Assembly: GCF_000708885.1 (NCBI RefSeq)
Contig: NZ_JEOE01000017.1
Coordinates: forward strand, 1-64,000
Length of the DNA stretch: 64,000 nt
DNA from: Cellulomonas sp. HZM
GTDB taxonomy: Bacteria > Actinomycetota > Actinomycetes > Actinomycetales > Cellulomonadaceae
Direction: 5' to 3'
Position numbers and translations under genes: made by a program. The notes beneath the pieces are model-generated. The model ran no database searches. It was not told the DNA's origin and saw only the letters and a list, made by a program, of their open reading frames with translations. Shown here piece after piece: positions 22,314-30,076 of the stretch (position 1 is the first letter of the stretch; each line of letters opens with the position of its first letter).

Positions 22314-24010
22314 TGTTCACGGCCCCCCACGTGGACTGGGCGCACCTCGCACCGGTCGCGATCGTCCTGCTCGCCGCGGTCATCGGCGTGCTGCTCGAGG
22401 CCTTCGTGCCGGCGCGCGTGCGCCGCACCGTGCAGCTCGCGTTCACGCTCGCGGCGCTCGCCGGCTCGCTCGTCGCGGTCGCGGCGCTGTGGCACGGGGT
22501 ACGCACCTCGGGCGGCGTGAAGGTGCTCGGCGGCTCGCTCGTCGTCGACGGTCCCACGCTCGTGCTGCAGGCCACCATCCTCGTGCTCGCGATCATCGCG
22601 ATCCTCGTCGTCGCGGACCGGACGGAGACGGGCGAGGACGCGTTCGCACCGTCCGCCGCCTCCGTGCCGGGATCGGACCACGAGGCGCTCGCCCGCCGCC
22701 TCGGCCTGCAGCAGACCGAGGTGTACCCGCTGCTGCTGTTCGCCACGGGCGGCATGCTCGTCTTCCCGGCCACCGCCGACCTGCTGACGCTGTTCGTCGC
22801 GCTCGAGGTGCTCTCGCTCCCGCTGTACCTGCTCACCGGCATGGCCCGGCGCCGGCGCCTGCTCTCGCAGGAGGCGTCGATGAAGTACTTCCTGCTCGGC
22901 GCGTTCGCCTCGGCGCTCATGCTGTTCGGCATCGCGCTCGTGTACGGCTACTCGTCGTCGCTGCACTACGCGGACATCGCGACGAAGATCGGCTCGCCGA
23001 CCGACCTCGACACGCTGCTGCTCGTCGGGTCCGTCCTGATCCTCGCGGGTCTGCTGTTCAAGGTCGGCGCCGTGCCGTTCCACGCGTGGACCCCCGACGT
23101 CTACCAGGGCGCGCCCACCCCGATCACGGGGTTCATGGCGGCGTGCACCAAGGTCGCGGCGTTCGGCGCGCTCCTGCGCTTCGTGTACACGGTGATCCCG
23201 GGCCTCAAGTGGGACCTCGACGTGGTGCTGTGGACCGTGACGATCGCGACGATGGTCGTCGGGACGGTCATCGCGATGGTGCAGACGGACATGAAGCGCG
23301 TGCTCGCGTACTCGTCGGTCGCGCACGCGGGATTCATCCTCACGGGCGTCGTCGCGCTGGACGCCCAGGGCGTCTCGTCGGTGCTGTTCTACCTGTTCGT
23401 CTACGGCCTCGCGACGATCGGCGCGTTCGGCGTCGTGTGGCTCGTGCGCGAGCGGGACGCGGACGGCCTGGTGCTCGGCGAGGCGACGCACCTGTCGCAG
23501 TGGGCCGGCATCGGGCGCCGGCACCCGTGGCTCGCGGCGTCGTTCGCGCTGTTCCTGCTCTCGTTCGCGGGCATCCCGCTCACGGCCGGGTTCATCGGGA
23601 AGTTCGGGGTGTTCTCGGCGGCGGCCGACGGCGGCGCGTGGCCGCTCGCGCTCGTCGGCGTGCTCGCATCGGCCGGTGCGGCGTTCTTCTACGTGCGCAT
23701 CGTCGTGCTGATGTTCTTCGCGGACGTGCCGGAGGTCGAGGAGAGCGGCGAGCCGGCGGCCTCGACGGCCTCGGTCTCGGCCGACGACGCGGTGGAGCCC
23801 GGGACCGACGTCGAGCTCGCGACGCCGCAGGGCGCCGCGGTCGCGACGCTCGTCGAGGAGCGCCCGGCGACGACCGTCACGACCGTCGTGCGCAGCGAGG
23901 GTCTCGCGGCCGTGGCGATCGGCCTGTGCGCGGTCGCGACGGTCGTGCTCGGCGTCTTCCCGACGCCGGTGCTCGACCTCGTGCAGCACATGTCGACGTT
24001 CCTGCCCTGA
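22313..24010 (+). CDS. nuoN: NADH-quinone oxidoreductase subunit N
   Basis: 565 residues from ATG 22313 (a GTG one codon earlier is also in frame). Third antiporter-like subunit: FVALEVLSLPLYLLTGMARRR, FKVGAVPFHAWTPDVYQGAP and AYSSVAHAGFILTG. A soluble insert of about 60 residues (EVEESGEPAASTASVSADD...) separates the last two helices, an oddity of this branch. It is the last gene of the operon; 64 bases separate it from the polyprenyl synthase gene. Confidence 0.96.
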   Translation: MFTAPHVDWAHLAPVAIVLLAAVIGVLLEAFVPARVRRTVQLAFTLAALAGSLVAVAALWHGVRTSGGVKVLGGSLVVDGPTLVLQATILVLAIIAILVVADRTETGEDAFAPSAASVPGSDHEALARRLGLQQTEVYPLLLFATGGMLVFPATADLLTLFVALEVLSLPLYLLTGMARRRRLLSQEASMKYFLLGAFASALMLFGIALVYGYSSSLHYADIATKIGSPTDLDTLLLVGSVLILAGLLFKVGAVPFHAWTPDVYQGAPTPITGFMAACTKVAAFGALLRFVYTVIPGLKWDLDVVLWTVTIATMVVGTVIAMVQTDMKRVLAYSSVAHAGFILTGVVALDAQGVSSVLFYLFVYGLATIGAFGVVWLVRERDADGLVLGEATHLSQWAGIGRRHPWLAASFALFLLSFAGIPLTAGFIGKFGVFSAAADGGAWPLALVGVLASAGAAFFYVRIVVLMFFADVPEVEESGEPAASTASVSADDAVEPGTDVELATPQGAAVATLVEERPATTVTTVVRSEGLAAVAIGLCAVATVVLGVFPTPVLDLVQHMSTFLP

Positions 24011-24062
24011 TCGGCGTCCTCGTCCGGCGCCGTCCGGTGCGGGGTTCGGGCGTGCCGCGGGA

Positions 24063-24074
24063 TAGGTTCGTCCC
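24063..24074 (+). promoter_or_regulatory. -10 element for a leaderless polyprenyl synthase transcript
   Basis: TAGGTT (24063-24068) lies 6 bases before the GTG at 24075, with no Shine-Dalgarno sequence between. This spacing is typical of leaderless actinobacterial transcripts and sets the start codon of the next gene. Confidence 0.5.
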
Positions 24075-25082
24075 GTGACCTCGACCCCGGCCGTGCCGCT
24101 CGCCGACCCGGAGCTGGCCGATCGCCTGACCGGACGCCTCGCCCTCGTGGAGGAGCAGCTGCGCGGCGCCGTCGCGCACGCGGACGCGTTGGCCGACGAC
24201 GCCTCGCGCCACCTCGTCAACGCGGGAGGCAAGCGCCTGCGTCCGCTGCTCACGCTGCTCACCGCCGAGCTGGGCGACGGTGCGCGCCGCGAGGTGCTCG
24301 ACGCGGCGGTCGTCGTCGAGCTGACTCACCTCGCGACGCTCTACCACGACGACGTCATGGACTCCGCGCCCATGCGCCGCGGTGCGCCCACGGCGCACGA
24401 GGTGTGGGGCAACTCGGTCGCGATCCTCACGGGCGACCTGCTGTTCGCGCGCGCGTCGTCGACCGTCGCGGGGCTGGGCCCGGAGGCGGTACGCATCCAG
24501 TCGGCGACCTTCGAGCGGCTGTGCCTCGGCCAGCTGCACGAGACGGTCGGACCGCGTGGCGACGAGGACCCGGTGGCGCACTACCGGCAGGTGCTCGCCG
24601 ACAAGACCGGATCGCTCATCGCGACGTCAGCGCGTCTGGGTGCGATGTTCGCCGGCTGCGCACCCGACGTCGTGGCGACCGTCACCGCGTTCGGCGAGCG
24701 CATCGGTGTCGCGTTCCAGCTCGCCGACGACGTCATCGACCTGACCTCCGACGGCTCCGTGACGGGCAAGACCCCGGGCACGGACCTGCGCGAGGGGGTC
24801 CCGACGATGCCCGCGCTCCTGCTGCGTGCGCGCGTCGCGACCGGCGTGGCCGACGACCACGACCGCGAGGTGCTCGCGCTGCTCGACACCGACCTCTCCG
24901 ACGACGCGGCGCTCGCTGCCGCCGTCGCCGCGCTCGCCGCACACCCCGTCGTCGCCGAGACGAGGGCGCAGGCGGTGGCTCTCGTGCACGAGGCCGTGGC
25001 CGAGCTCGAGCCGCTGCCCGACGGGCCCGCGAAGGACGCGCTCGTGTCGTTCGCGGAGCTGCTGGTGGACCGCGCGTCCTGA
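24075..25082 (+). CDS. Trans-polyprenyl diphosphate synthase (menaquinone side chain)
   Basis: 335 residues from GTG 24075. Condenses isopentenyl diphosphate units into a long all-trans chain. Motifs are GGKRLRPLL, the first Asp-rich motif DDVMD (92-96) with SAPMRRG after it, GDLLFARA, and the second DDVID (218-222) followed by TGKTPGTDLREG. Family and context point to the menaquinone tail (hepta- to nonaprenyl); the chain length cannot be read from sequence with certainty. A classical nuo neighbour in actinobacteria. Confidence 0.92.
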   Translation: MTSTPAVPLADPELADRLTGRLALVEEQLRGAVAHADALADDASRHLVNAGGKRLRPLLTLLTAELGDGARREVLDAAVVVELTHLATLYHDDVMDSAPMRRGAPTAHEVWGNSVAILTGDLLFARASSTVAGLGPEAVRIQSATFERLCLGQLHETVGPRGDEDPVAHYRQVLADKTGSLIATSARLGAMFAGCAPDVVATVTAFGERIGVAFQLADDVIDLTSDGSVTGKTPGTDLREGVPTMPALLLRARVATGVADDHDREVLALLDTDLSDDAALAAAVAALAAHPVVAETRAQAVALVHEAVAELEPLPDGPAKDALVSFAELLVDRAS

Positions 25083-25102
25083 CCCGTCGGGGTCTGTGCC
25101 AC

Positions 25103-25155
25103 GGCGGGTGACCAGCACGTCGACCAGCACGTCGACCAGCACCGTGTCACCCGCC
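25103..25155 (+). terminator. Terminator hairpin with tandem 12-bp repeats in its loop
   Basis: Perfect 10-bp arms GGCGGGTGAC (25103-25112) and GTCACCCGCC (25146-25155) enclose about 33 bases made of ACCAGCACGTCG repeated (25111-25122, 25123-25134, and a third changed copy 25135-25146). It probably ends the polyprenyl synthase transcript. Confidence 0.5.
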
Positions 25156-25284
25156 TGGTCGACGTCGTCCACAGCCGTGCCGGTCCACGGTGCCGCGCGT
25201 GGTCGCGCGTCTGGCACGATGTGCGCGCGACCCGACGCAGGGGAGCGCCCGGCCCGTCGGCCGGTCGGTGGTGGAGGAGTTGCC

Positions 25285-26619
25285 GTGAGCACGAGCTTCG
25301 GTGTGCCGGTGAGCCCCGGCACGGTGGCGCCCGTGGGCAGGCGCGTGCTCGGGTACGTGATCGACGGCCTCGTCGTCGCCGTGGTGTACCTGGTCGCGCT
25401 GCTGCTCACGCCGGGAGCCACCGGTGCGGCCGCGTCGCCGTCGGCGCGCCTGCTGCCGATGCTGCTCGCGCTCGTCGCGGGCGTGGCGCTGTGGATCAGC
25501 GAGTCGTTCACGGGCGCGACCGCGGGCGGAGCGCTGCTCGGGTACCGCACGCTCTCGGCGACCACGGGCCGTCCCGCGGGGCTGCTCGTCATCTTCCTGC
25601 GCGACCTCGTGCTCGGCGTGTCCGGCGTCGTCCCCGTGGTCGGACCGCTGCTCGTGTCGGCCTCCGGTCTGTTCGACCCGGGGCCCGCGCAGCGAGGGTG
25701 GCACGACAAGCTCGTGGGCACGATCGTGCTGCGCGCGGACGCGCTGCGCAGCGGGGCCGGTGACCGCACGGCAGCGTGGGACCGCGCGGTCGAGCGGGCT
25801 GTCGGCGGCCCGGCGGCAGGACGTGCGGGCGGGGTTGCTGCAGGACCCGCGGCGGCACCTGCCCGCCTGCCGGTCGTGCCGCCGATGCCGCCGATGCCGT
25901 CCCCGCCTGTCGCACTCCTCGGCGACGTGACCGGAGACGCGAGCGCTGGCGATGCGGTGGTGGCCGTCGGTGCTGCCGGCCGTGAGGCCGTGCGCGACGA
26001 GCAGGTCGAGGTGCCTGCCGACCTGCAGGAGCCCGCACCCGAACCCGCCGCCGTGCGCCCCCGCGGCGGCCCGGTGGCGTCGGCGTACGCCGAGCGCCTC
26101 GCCGCGGCAGCCGCGGCGGCCGACGACGCGCCCACGTACGAACGCACACGCGCCGCGCACGTCGACCCGCCCGCACCCATCATCACCGGTTACCCCGGCC
26201 AGGCATCGGTGCCGCCGGTCCCGCGCCAGCAGGACCTCGGCGACCTCGAGTACACCCGCATGCGTGAGAGCGTCCCGACCGAGCGCGAGCACACGCTGCG
26301 GCTCGTGTTCGACACGGGCCCGCGCATCGACGTCGTCGGCGACGGCCTGGTGGGCCGCAGCCCCGAGGGCGAGCTCGGCATCGTGCACGTCGTCGTGATC
26401 GACGACCCGGATCGCTCGGTGTCCAAGGTGCACCTCGCGTTCGGCATCGCGGACGGCGGCGACGAGCTGTGGGTCGTCGACCGCGGTTCGGTCAACGGCA
26501 CGGTGCTCGTCGACCCCGACGGTGCCGCCGCGAAGCTGCCCGGCGGGGTGCGCGCGCTCGTCGGCCCGGGCTGGACGATCCGGTTCGGGCAGCGGGCCGC
26601 CCGCGTCGAACGGCGCTGA
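25285..26619 (+). CDS. RDD-family membrane protein fused to an FHA domain
   Basis: 444 residues from GTG 25285 with GGAGGAG at 25273-25279. The N-terminal RDD domain (about 15-150) has three hydrophobic helices with the RRVLGYVIDG and GWHDKLVGT signatures. A long Ala/Pro/Gly linker follows (150-330). The C-terminal FHA domain (about 340-444) has GDGLVGRSPEGE, SVSKVHLAFG and VDRGSVNGTVL, the conserved Arg, Ser and Asn of phosphothreonine binding. It probably docks phosphorylated partners at the membrane. The PP2C gene follows after 83 bases, so the two may share a Ser/Thr phosphorylation pathway; no kinase gene is adjacent. Confidence 0.85.
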   Translation: MSTSFGVPVSPGTVAPVGRRVLGYVIDGLVVAVVYLVALLLTPGATGAAASPSARLLPMLLALVAGVALWISESFTGATAGGALLGYRTLSATTGRPAGLLVIFLRDLVLGVSGVVPVVGPLLVSASGLFDPGPAQRGWHDKLVGTIVLRADALRSGAGDRTAAWDRAVERAVGGPAAGRAGGVAAGPAAAPARLPVVPPMPPMPSPPVALLGDVTGDASAGDAVVAVGAAGREAVRDEQVEVPADLQEPAPEPAAVRPRGGPVASAYAERLAAAAAAADDAPTYERTRAAHVDPPAPIITGYPGQASVPPVPRQQDLGDLEYTRMRESVPTEREHTLRLVFDTGPRIDVVGDGLVGRSPEGELGIVHVVVIDDPDRSVSKVHLAFGIADGGDELWVVDRGSVNGTVLVDPDGAAAKLPGGVRALVGPGWTIRFGQRAARVERR

Positions 26620-26659
26620 CGAGGTCGACGGGCCCGGGGCGGCCGCACGTCCGCCTGGT

Positions 26660-26665
26660 TATGCT
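26660..26665 (+). promoter_or_regulatory. Candidate -10 (TATGCT) for the PP2C gene
   Basis: TATGCT lies 37 bases before the ATG at 26703, in the 83-base gap after the RDD-FHA gene. No clear -35 is seen. Confidence 0.3.
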
Positions 26666-26702
26666 GGCCGACGACCACCCCAGCCTCCCGCGAGGACCCC
26701 TC

Positions 26703-27488
26703 ATGACCCCTGCGAGCAGCGTGCGCGTGGCCGTGGGCGTCGCCACCGACCGCGCTGGCCGCAGCTCCAACGAGGACGCGCTGCACGCCGCGGACGGCGT
26801 CTACGTGGTGGCGGACGGCATGGGTGGGCACGAGTCGGGCGAGCTCGCGAGCCGCACCGCGGTCGACGCCCTGCGCACTCTCGCGGAGGGGAGCCCGGAC
26901 CTGGCTGCCGCACGCGCGGTCCTGCGCACCGCTCACCAGAAGGTGCGCGCGCTGCCGGCGCGGGACAAGCACCGCCGCCCGGGCACCACGGCATCCGGCG
27001 TGGTGCTGAGCGAGCACGAGGGCGTCGCGTGCTGGCTCGTGCTCAACGTGGGCGACTCGCGTACGTACCGCATGGCCGGCGGCGTGCTCGAGCAGGTCAC
27101 GCGCGACCACTCGGAGGTCGCGGACCTCGTCGAGCGCGGCGTCGTCGCCCGGTCCGATGCGGCGCACCACCCGCGTCGTCACGTCGTGACGCGCGCGCTG
27201 GGCGGGAGGTCCGCGCAGGTCGAGCCGGACGTGTTCTGGCTGCCGGTCAGCCCGGGCGACCGCATGCTCGTGTGCTCGGACGGACTGACCGACGAGCTCA
27301 CGGACGCGCGCATCGAGGCCGAGCTCAAGGCGCAGCCGGATCCGCAGGTCGCTGCCGACCGCCTCGTTGCCGCGACCCTCGCCGCGGGCGGGTCGGACAA
27401 CGTGACGGTGCTCGTCGTGGACGCCGAGGTCGAGCACGGATCTCGCAGCAACCCGACCGGGGTTGTCCGTATTCTGGCCGGAGACTGA
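26703..27488 (+). CDS. PP2C-family Ser/Thr protein phosphatase
   Basis: 261 residues from ATG 26703. Metal-dependent protein phosphatase. Core motifs are in order: DRAGRSSNEDAL, VVADGMGGHESGELAS, LNVGDSRTYRM, QVTRDHSEV, CSDGLTDEL and GGSDNVTVLVVD, giving the full set of metal-binding Asp residues. No TM segment, so cytosolic. Target proteins are unknown; the preceding FHA protein is a reasonable partner. Confidence 0.92.
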   Translation: MTPASSVRVAVGVATDRAGRSSNEDALHAADGVYVVADGMGGHESGELASRTAVDALRTLAEGSPDLAAARAVLRTAHQKVRALPARDKHRRPGTTASGVVLSEHEGVACWLVLNVGDSRTYRMAGGVLEQVTRDHSEVADLVERGVVARSDAAHHPRRHVVTRALGGRSAQVEPDVFWLPVSPGDRMLVCSDGLTDELTDARIEAELKAQPDPQVAADRLVAATLAAGGSDNVTVLVVDAEVEHGSRSNPTGVVRILAGD

Positions 27489-27509
27489 GGGCAGCCTCAC
27501 CCAGCGCCG

Positions 27510-27515
27510 TAGGAT
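27510..27515 (+). promoter_or_regulatory. Candidate -10 (TAGGAT) for the ferredoxin reductase gene
   Basis: TAGGAT lies about 70 bases before the GTG at 27585. It fits the TAnnnT pattern used by several genes in the window. No convincing -35 was found. Confidence 0.3.
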
Positions 27516-27584
27516 GTGGGCGAGCACCGCCCAGACCGTGACGCATCCGGCGAGGGCACCCCGATCGGAAGGCACCCGGTTCCC

Positions 27585-28970
27585 GTGAGCACCCCGACCC
27601 TGCGCGTTGCCGTCGTCGGCGCCGGCCCGGCCGGCATCTACGCCTCGGACATCCTGTCCAAGAGCGGCCTGGACGTCAGCATCGACCTGTTCGAGCGCCT
27701 GCCCGCCCCGTTCGGCCTCGTGCGGTACGGCGTCGCGCCGGACCACCCGCGCATCAAGCAGATCATCGTCGCGCTGCACAAGGTGCTCGAGCGCGGCGAC
27801 ATCCGTCTGCTCGCGAACGTCGACTACGGCACCGACCTCAAGCTCGACGACCTGCGCCAGTTCTACGACGCGGTGATCTTCTCGACGGGCTCGATCCGGG
27901 ACGCGGCCCTGCCGGTCCCCGGCATCGAGCTCGACGGCTCGTACGGCGCCGCGGACTTCGTGTCCTGGTACGACGGGCACCCGGACGTGCCGCGCACGTG
28001 GCCGCTCGAGGCGCAGCACGTCGCGGTGCTCGGTGCTGGCAACGTGGCGCTCGACGTCGCGCGCATCCTCGCCAAGCACGCGGACGACCTGCTGCCCACC
28101 GAGATCCCCGCGAACGTCTACGACCTGCTGAAGGCCTCGCCGGTCACGGACGTGCACGTGTTCGCCCGCCGCGGTCCCGCGCAGGTCAAGTTCTCACCGC
28201 TCGAGCTCCGCGAGCTCGGGCACGTGCCGGACGTCGACGTGATCGTGTACCCGGAGGACTTCGAGTTCGACGAGGGCTCGATGGCGGCGATCCACTCGTC
28301 GAACCAGACCAAGCAGGTCGTCAAGACGCTCACCGACTGGACGCTCAAGGAGTCGGAGGAGAACACGGCGAGCCGTCGCATCCACCTGCACTTCCTGCAC
28401 AAGCCGGTCGAGATCCTGGGCGAGGACGGCAAGGTCGTCGGGCTGCGCACCGAGCGCACGGCGCTCAACGGCGACGGCAACGTCACCGGCACGGGGCAGA
28501 CGCAGGACTGGGAGGTCGGCGCCGTGTACCGGGCCGTCGGCTACTTCGGCTCGCCGCTCGTCGACATCCCGTTCGACGACGTCGCGGGCGTGATCCCCAA
28601 CCGTGAGGGCCGCGTCACGGACGTCGACGGCGAGCACCTGCCGGGCGTGTACGCGACGGGCTGGATCAAGCGCGGCCCGGTCGGCCTCATCGGCCACACC
28701 AAGTCGGACGCCTCCGAGACGATCCGCCACCTCACCGAGGACGTCGAGGCGGGCGGTGCGGCGTTCTACTCCGCGACCGACCGCGACCCCGCGGCGGTGA
28801 CCGAGTTCCTCACGCAGCGCGGCGTCGACGTCATCGAGTGGTCCGGCTGGGAGCTGCTCGACGCGTACGAGCGCGGGCTGGGCGAGCCGCACGGGCGCGA
28901 GCGCGTGAAGGTGGTTCCGCGCGACCACATGGTCGCGGTGTCTCTCGGCCGCGAGGTCTCCGAGGTCTGA
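27585..28970 (+). CDS. fprA: Ferredoxin-NADP+ reductase, adrenodoxin-reductase type (FprA)
   Basis: 461 residues from GTG 27585 (STPTLRVAVVGAG). This FAD enzyme moves electrons between NADPH and ferredoxin. The FAD fold VVGAGPAGIYASDIL is followed by LFERLPAPFGLVRYGVAPDHPRIK; the NADP fold is VLGAGNVALDVARIL; the C-terminal TGWIKRGPVGLIGHTKSDA is the second FAD contact of the family. A frame extension to 27516 lacks a ribosome binding site; the chosen GTG begins at the conserved N-terminus. It is cytosolic and supplies or drains ferredoxin pools. Confidence 0.92.
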   Translation: MSTPTLRVAVVGAGPAGIYASDILSKSGLDVSIDLFERLPAPFGLVRYGVAPDHPRIKQIIVALHKVLERGDIRLLANVDYGTDLKLDDLRQFYDAVIFSTGSIRDAALPVPGIELDGSYGAADFVSWYDGHPDVPRTWPLEAQHVAVLGAGNVALDVARILAKHADDLLPTEIPANVYDLLKASPVTDVHVFARRGPAQVKFSPLELRELGHVPDVDVIVYPEDFEFDEGSMAAIHSSNQTKQVVKTLTDWTLKESEENTASRRIHLHFLHKPVEILGEDGKVVGLRTERTALNGDGNVTGTGQTQDWEVGAVYRAVGYFGSPLVDIPFDDVAGVIPNREGRVTDVDGEHLPGVYATGWIKRGPVGLIGHTKSDASETIRHLTEDVEAGGAAFYSATDRDPAAVTEFLTQRGVDVIEWSGWELLDAYERGLGEPHGRERVKVVPRDHMVAVSLGREVSEV

Positions 28971-29025
28971 CCCGTCCGCCGGGCCCGCACCGGGCCCGCA
29001 CCGGGACCCGACGGCACGACACCGC

Positions 29026-29059
29026 AGCCGCCCCCGTCCGGAACCGGACGGGGGCGGCT
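29026..29059 (+). terminator. Strong terminator hairpin after fprA
   Basis: Perfect 16-bp arms, AGCCGCCCCCGTCCGG (29026-29041) and CCGGACGGGGGCGGCT (29044-29059). Its last base is also the first base of TAGCGT (29059-29064), a candidate -10 for htpX. Confidence 0.75.
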
Positions 29060-29114
29060 AGCGTTGGAGTGCTCGACGGCGGATCGCGCCGTGCACTCGA
29101 GGAGGTCAGCGGGG

Positions 29115-29990
29115 ATGGGTCACCGGCACTACAACGGGCTCAAGACGGCGATGCTGTTCGGCGTCATGTGGGCGGTCGTGCTCGGCATCGGGTGGCTCGT
29201 CGGCGGCGGCACGGCCAAGTACGTGCTGCTGTTCGCCGGTGTCGGTCTGATCATGACGGCCGTCAGCTACTGGAAGTCGGACACCATCGCCATCAAGGCG
29301 ATGCGCGCGCGTCCCGTGAGCGAGGCCGAGCAGCCGGCCATGTACAAGATCGTGCGAGAGCTCTCCACGGCCGCGCGTCAGCCCATGCCGCGCCTGTACG
29401 TCTCGCCGACCAACGCGCCCAACGCGTTCGCCACGGGCCGCAACCCGCAGAACGCGGCGGTGTGCTGCACCGAGGGCATCCTCGCGCTGCTCGACGAGCG
29501 CGAGCTGCGGGGCGTGCTCGGGCACGAGCTCATGCACGTGTACAACCGGGACATCCTCACGTCGTCGATCGCGGCGGCGATCGCCGGTGTCATCACGAGC
29601 CTCGCGCAGATCGCATTCTGGTTCGGCGGCGGGGACCGCGAGCGCAACCCGCTCGGTGGGCTGCTGCTCGTGATCCTCGCGCCGCTGGCGGCCACCATGA
29701 TCCAGCTCGGCATCAGCCGCACGCGCGAGTACGACGCGGACGAGGACGGTGCCGCCCTCACGGGCGACCCCATGGCGTTGGCCTCGGCGCTGCGCAAGCT
29801 CGAGCAGGGCACCGCCGCGCGCCCGCTGCCGCAGGACCGCGAGCTCGTCGACGTGTCGCACCTGATGATCGCGAACCCGTTCAAGGGCGAGGGCATGGCG
29901 CGGCTGTTCTCGACGCACCCCCCGATGGCCGACCGCATCGCGCGCCTCGAGGCGCAGGCAGGCACGCAGGGCGGCATCACGCGGTACTGA
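29115..29990 (+). CDS. htpX: Membrane zinc metalloprotease HtpX (M48)
   Basis: 291 residues from ATG 29115, with GAGG upstream. Quality-control protease of the membrane. The zinc site is HELMH (137-141), with the third ligand in REYDADEDGA. Two helices lie near the N-terminus (12-50) and two flank the SSIAAAIAGVITSLAQIAFW region. Length and layout are normal. htpX also lies beside menaquinone genes in other actinobacteria, so the position is expected. Confidence 0.93.
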   Translation: MGHRHYNGLKTAMLFGVMWAVVLGIGWLVGGGTAKYVLLFAGVGLIMTAVSYWKSDTIAIKAMRARPVSEAEQPAMYKIVRELSTAARQPMPRLYVSPTNAPNAFATGRNPQNAAVCCTEGILALLDERELRGVLGHELMHVYNRDILTSSIAAAIAGVITSLAQIAFWFGGGDRERNPLGGLLLVILAPLAATMIQLGISRTREYDADEDGAALTGDPMALASALRKLEQGTAARPLPQDRELVDVSHLMIANPFKGEGMARLFSTHPPMADRIARLEAQAGTQGGITRY

Positions 29991-30076
29991 GCCGATCAGG
30001 TCGCGCGTCCAGGTCTCGCCCGGACGTGGGACCTTCGGTGTCACGGTTCCGCGACGGGATCGACGATGATGGGCGC

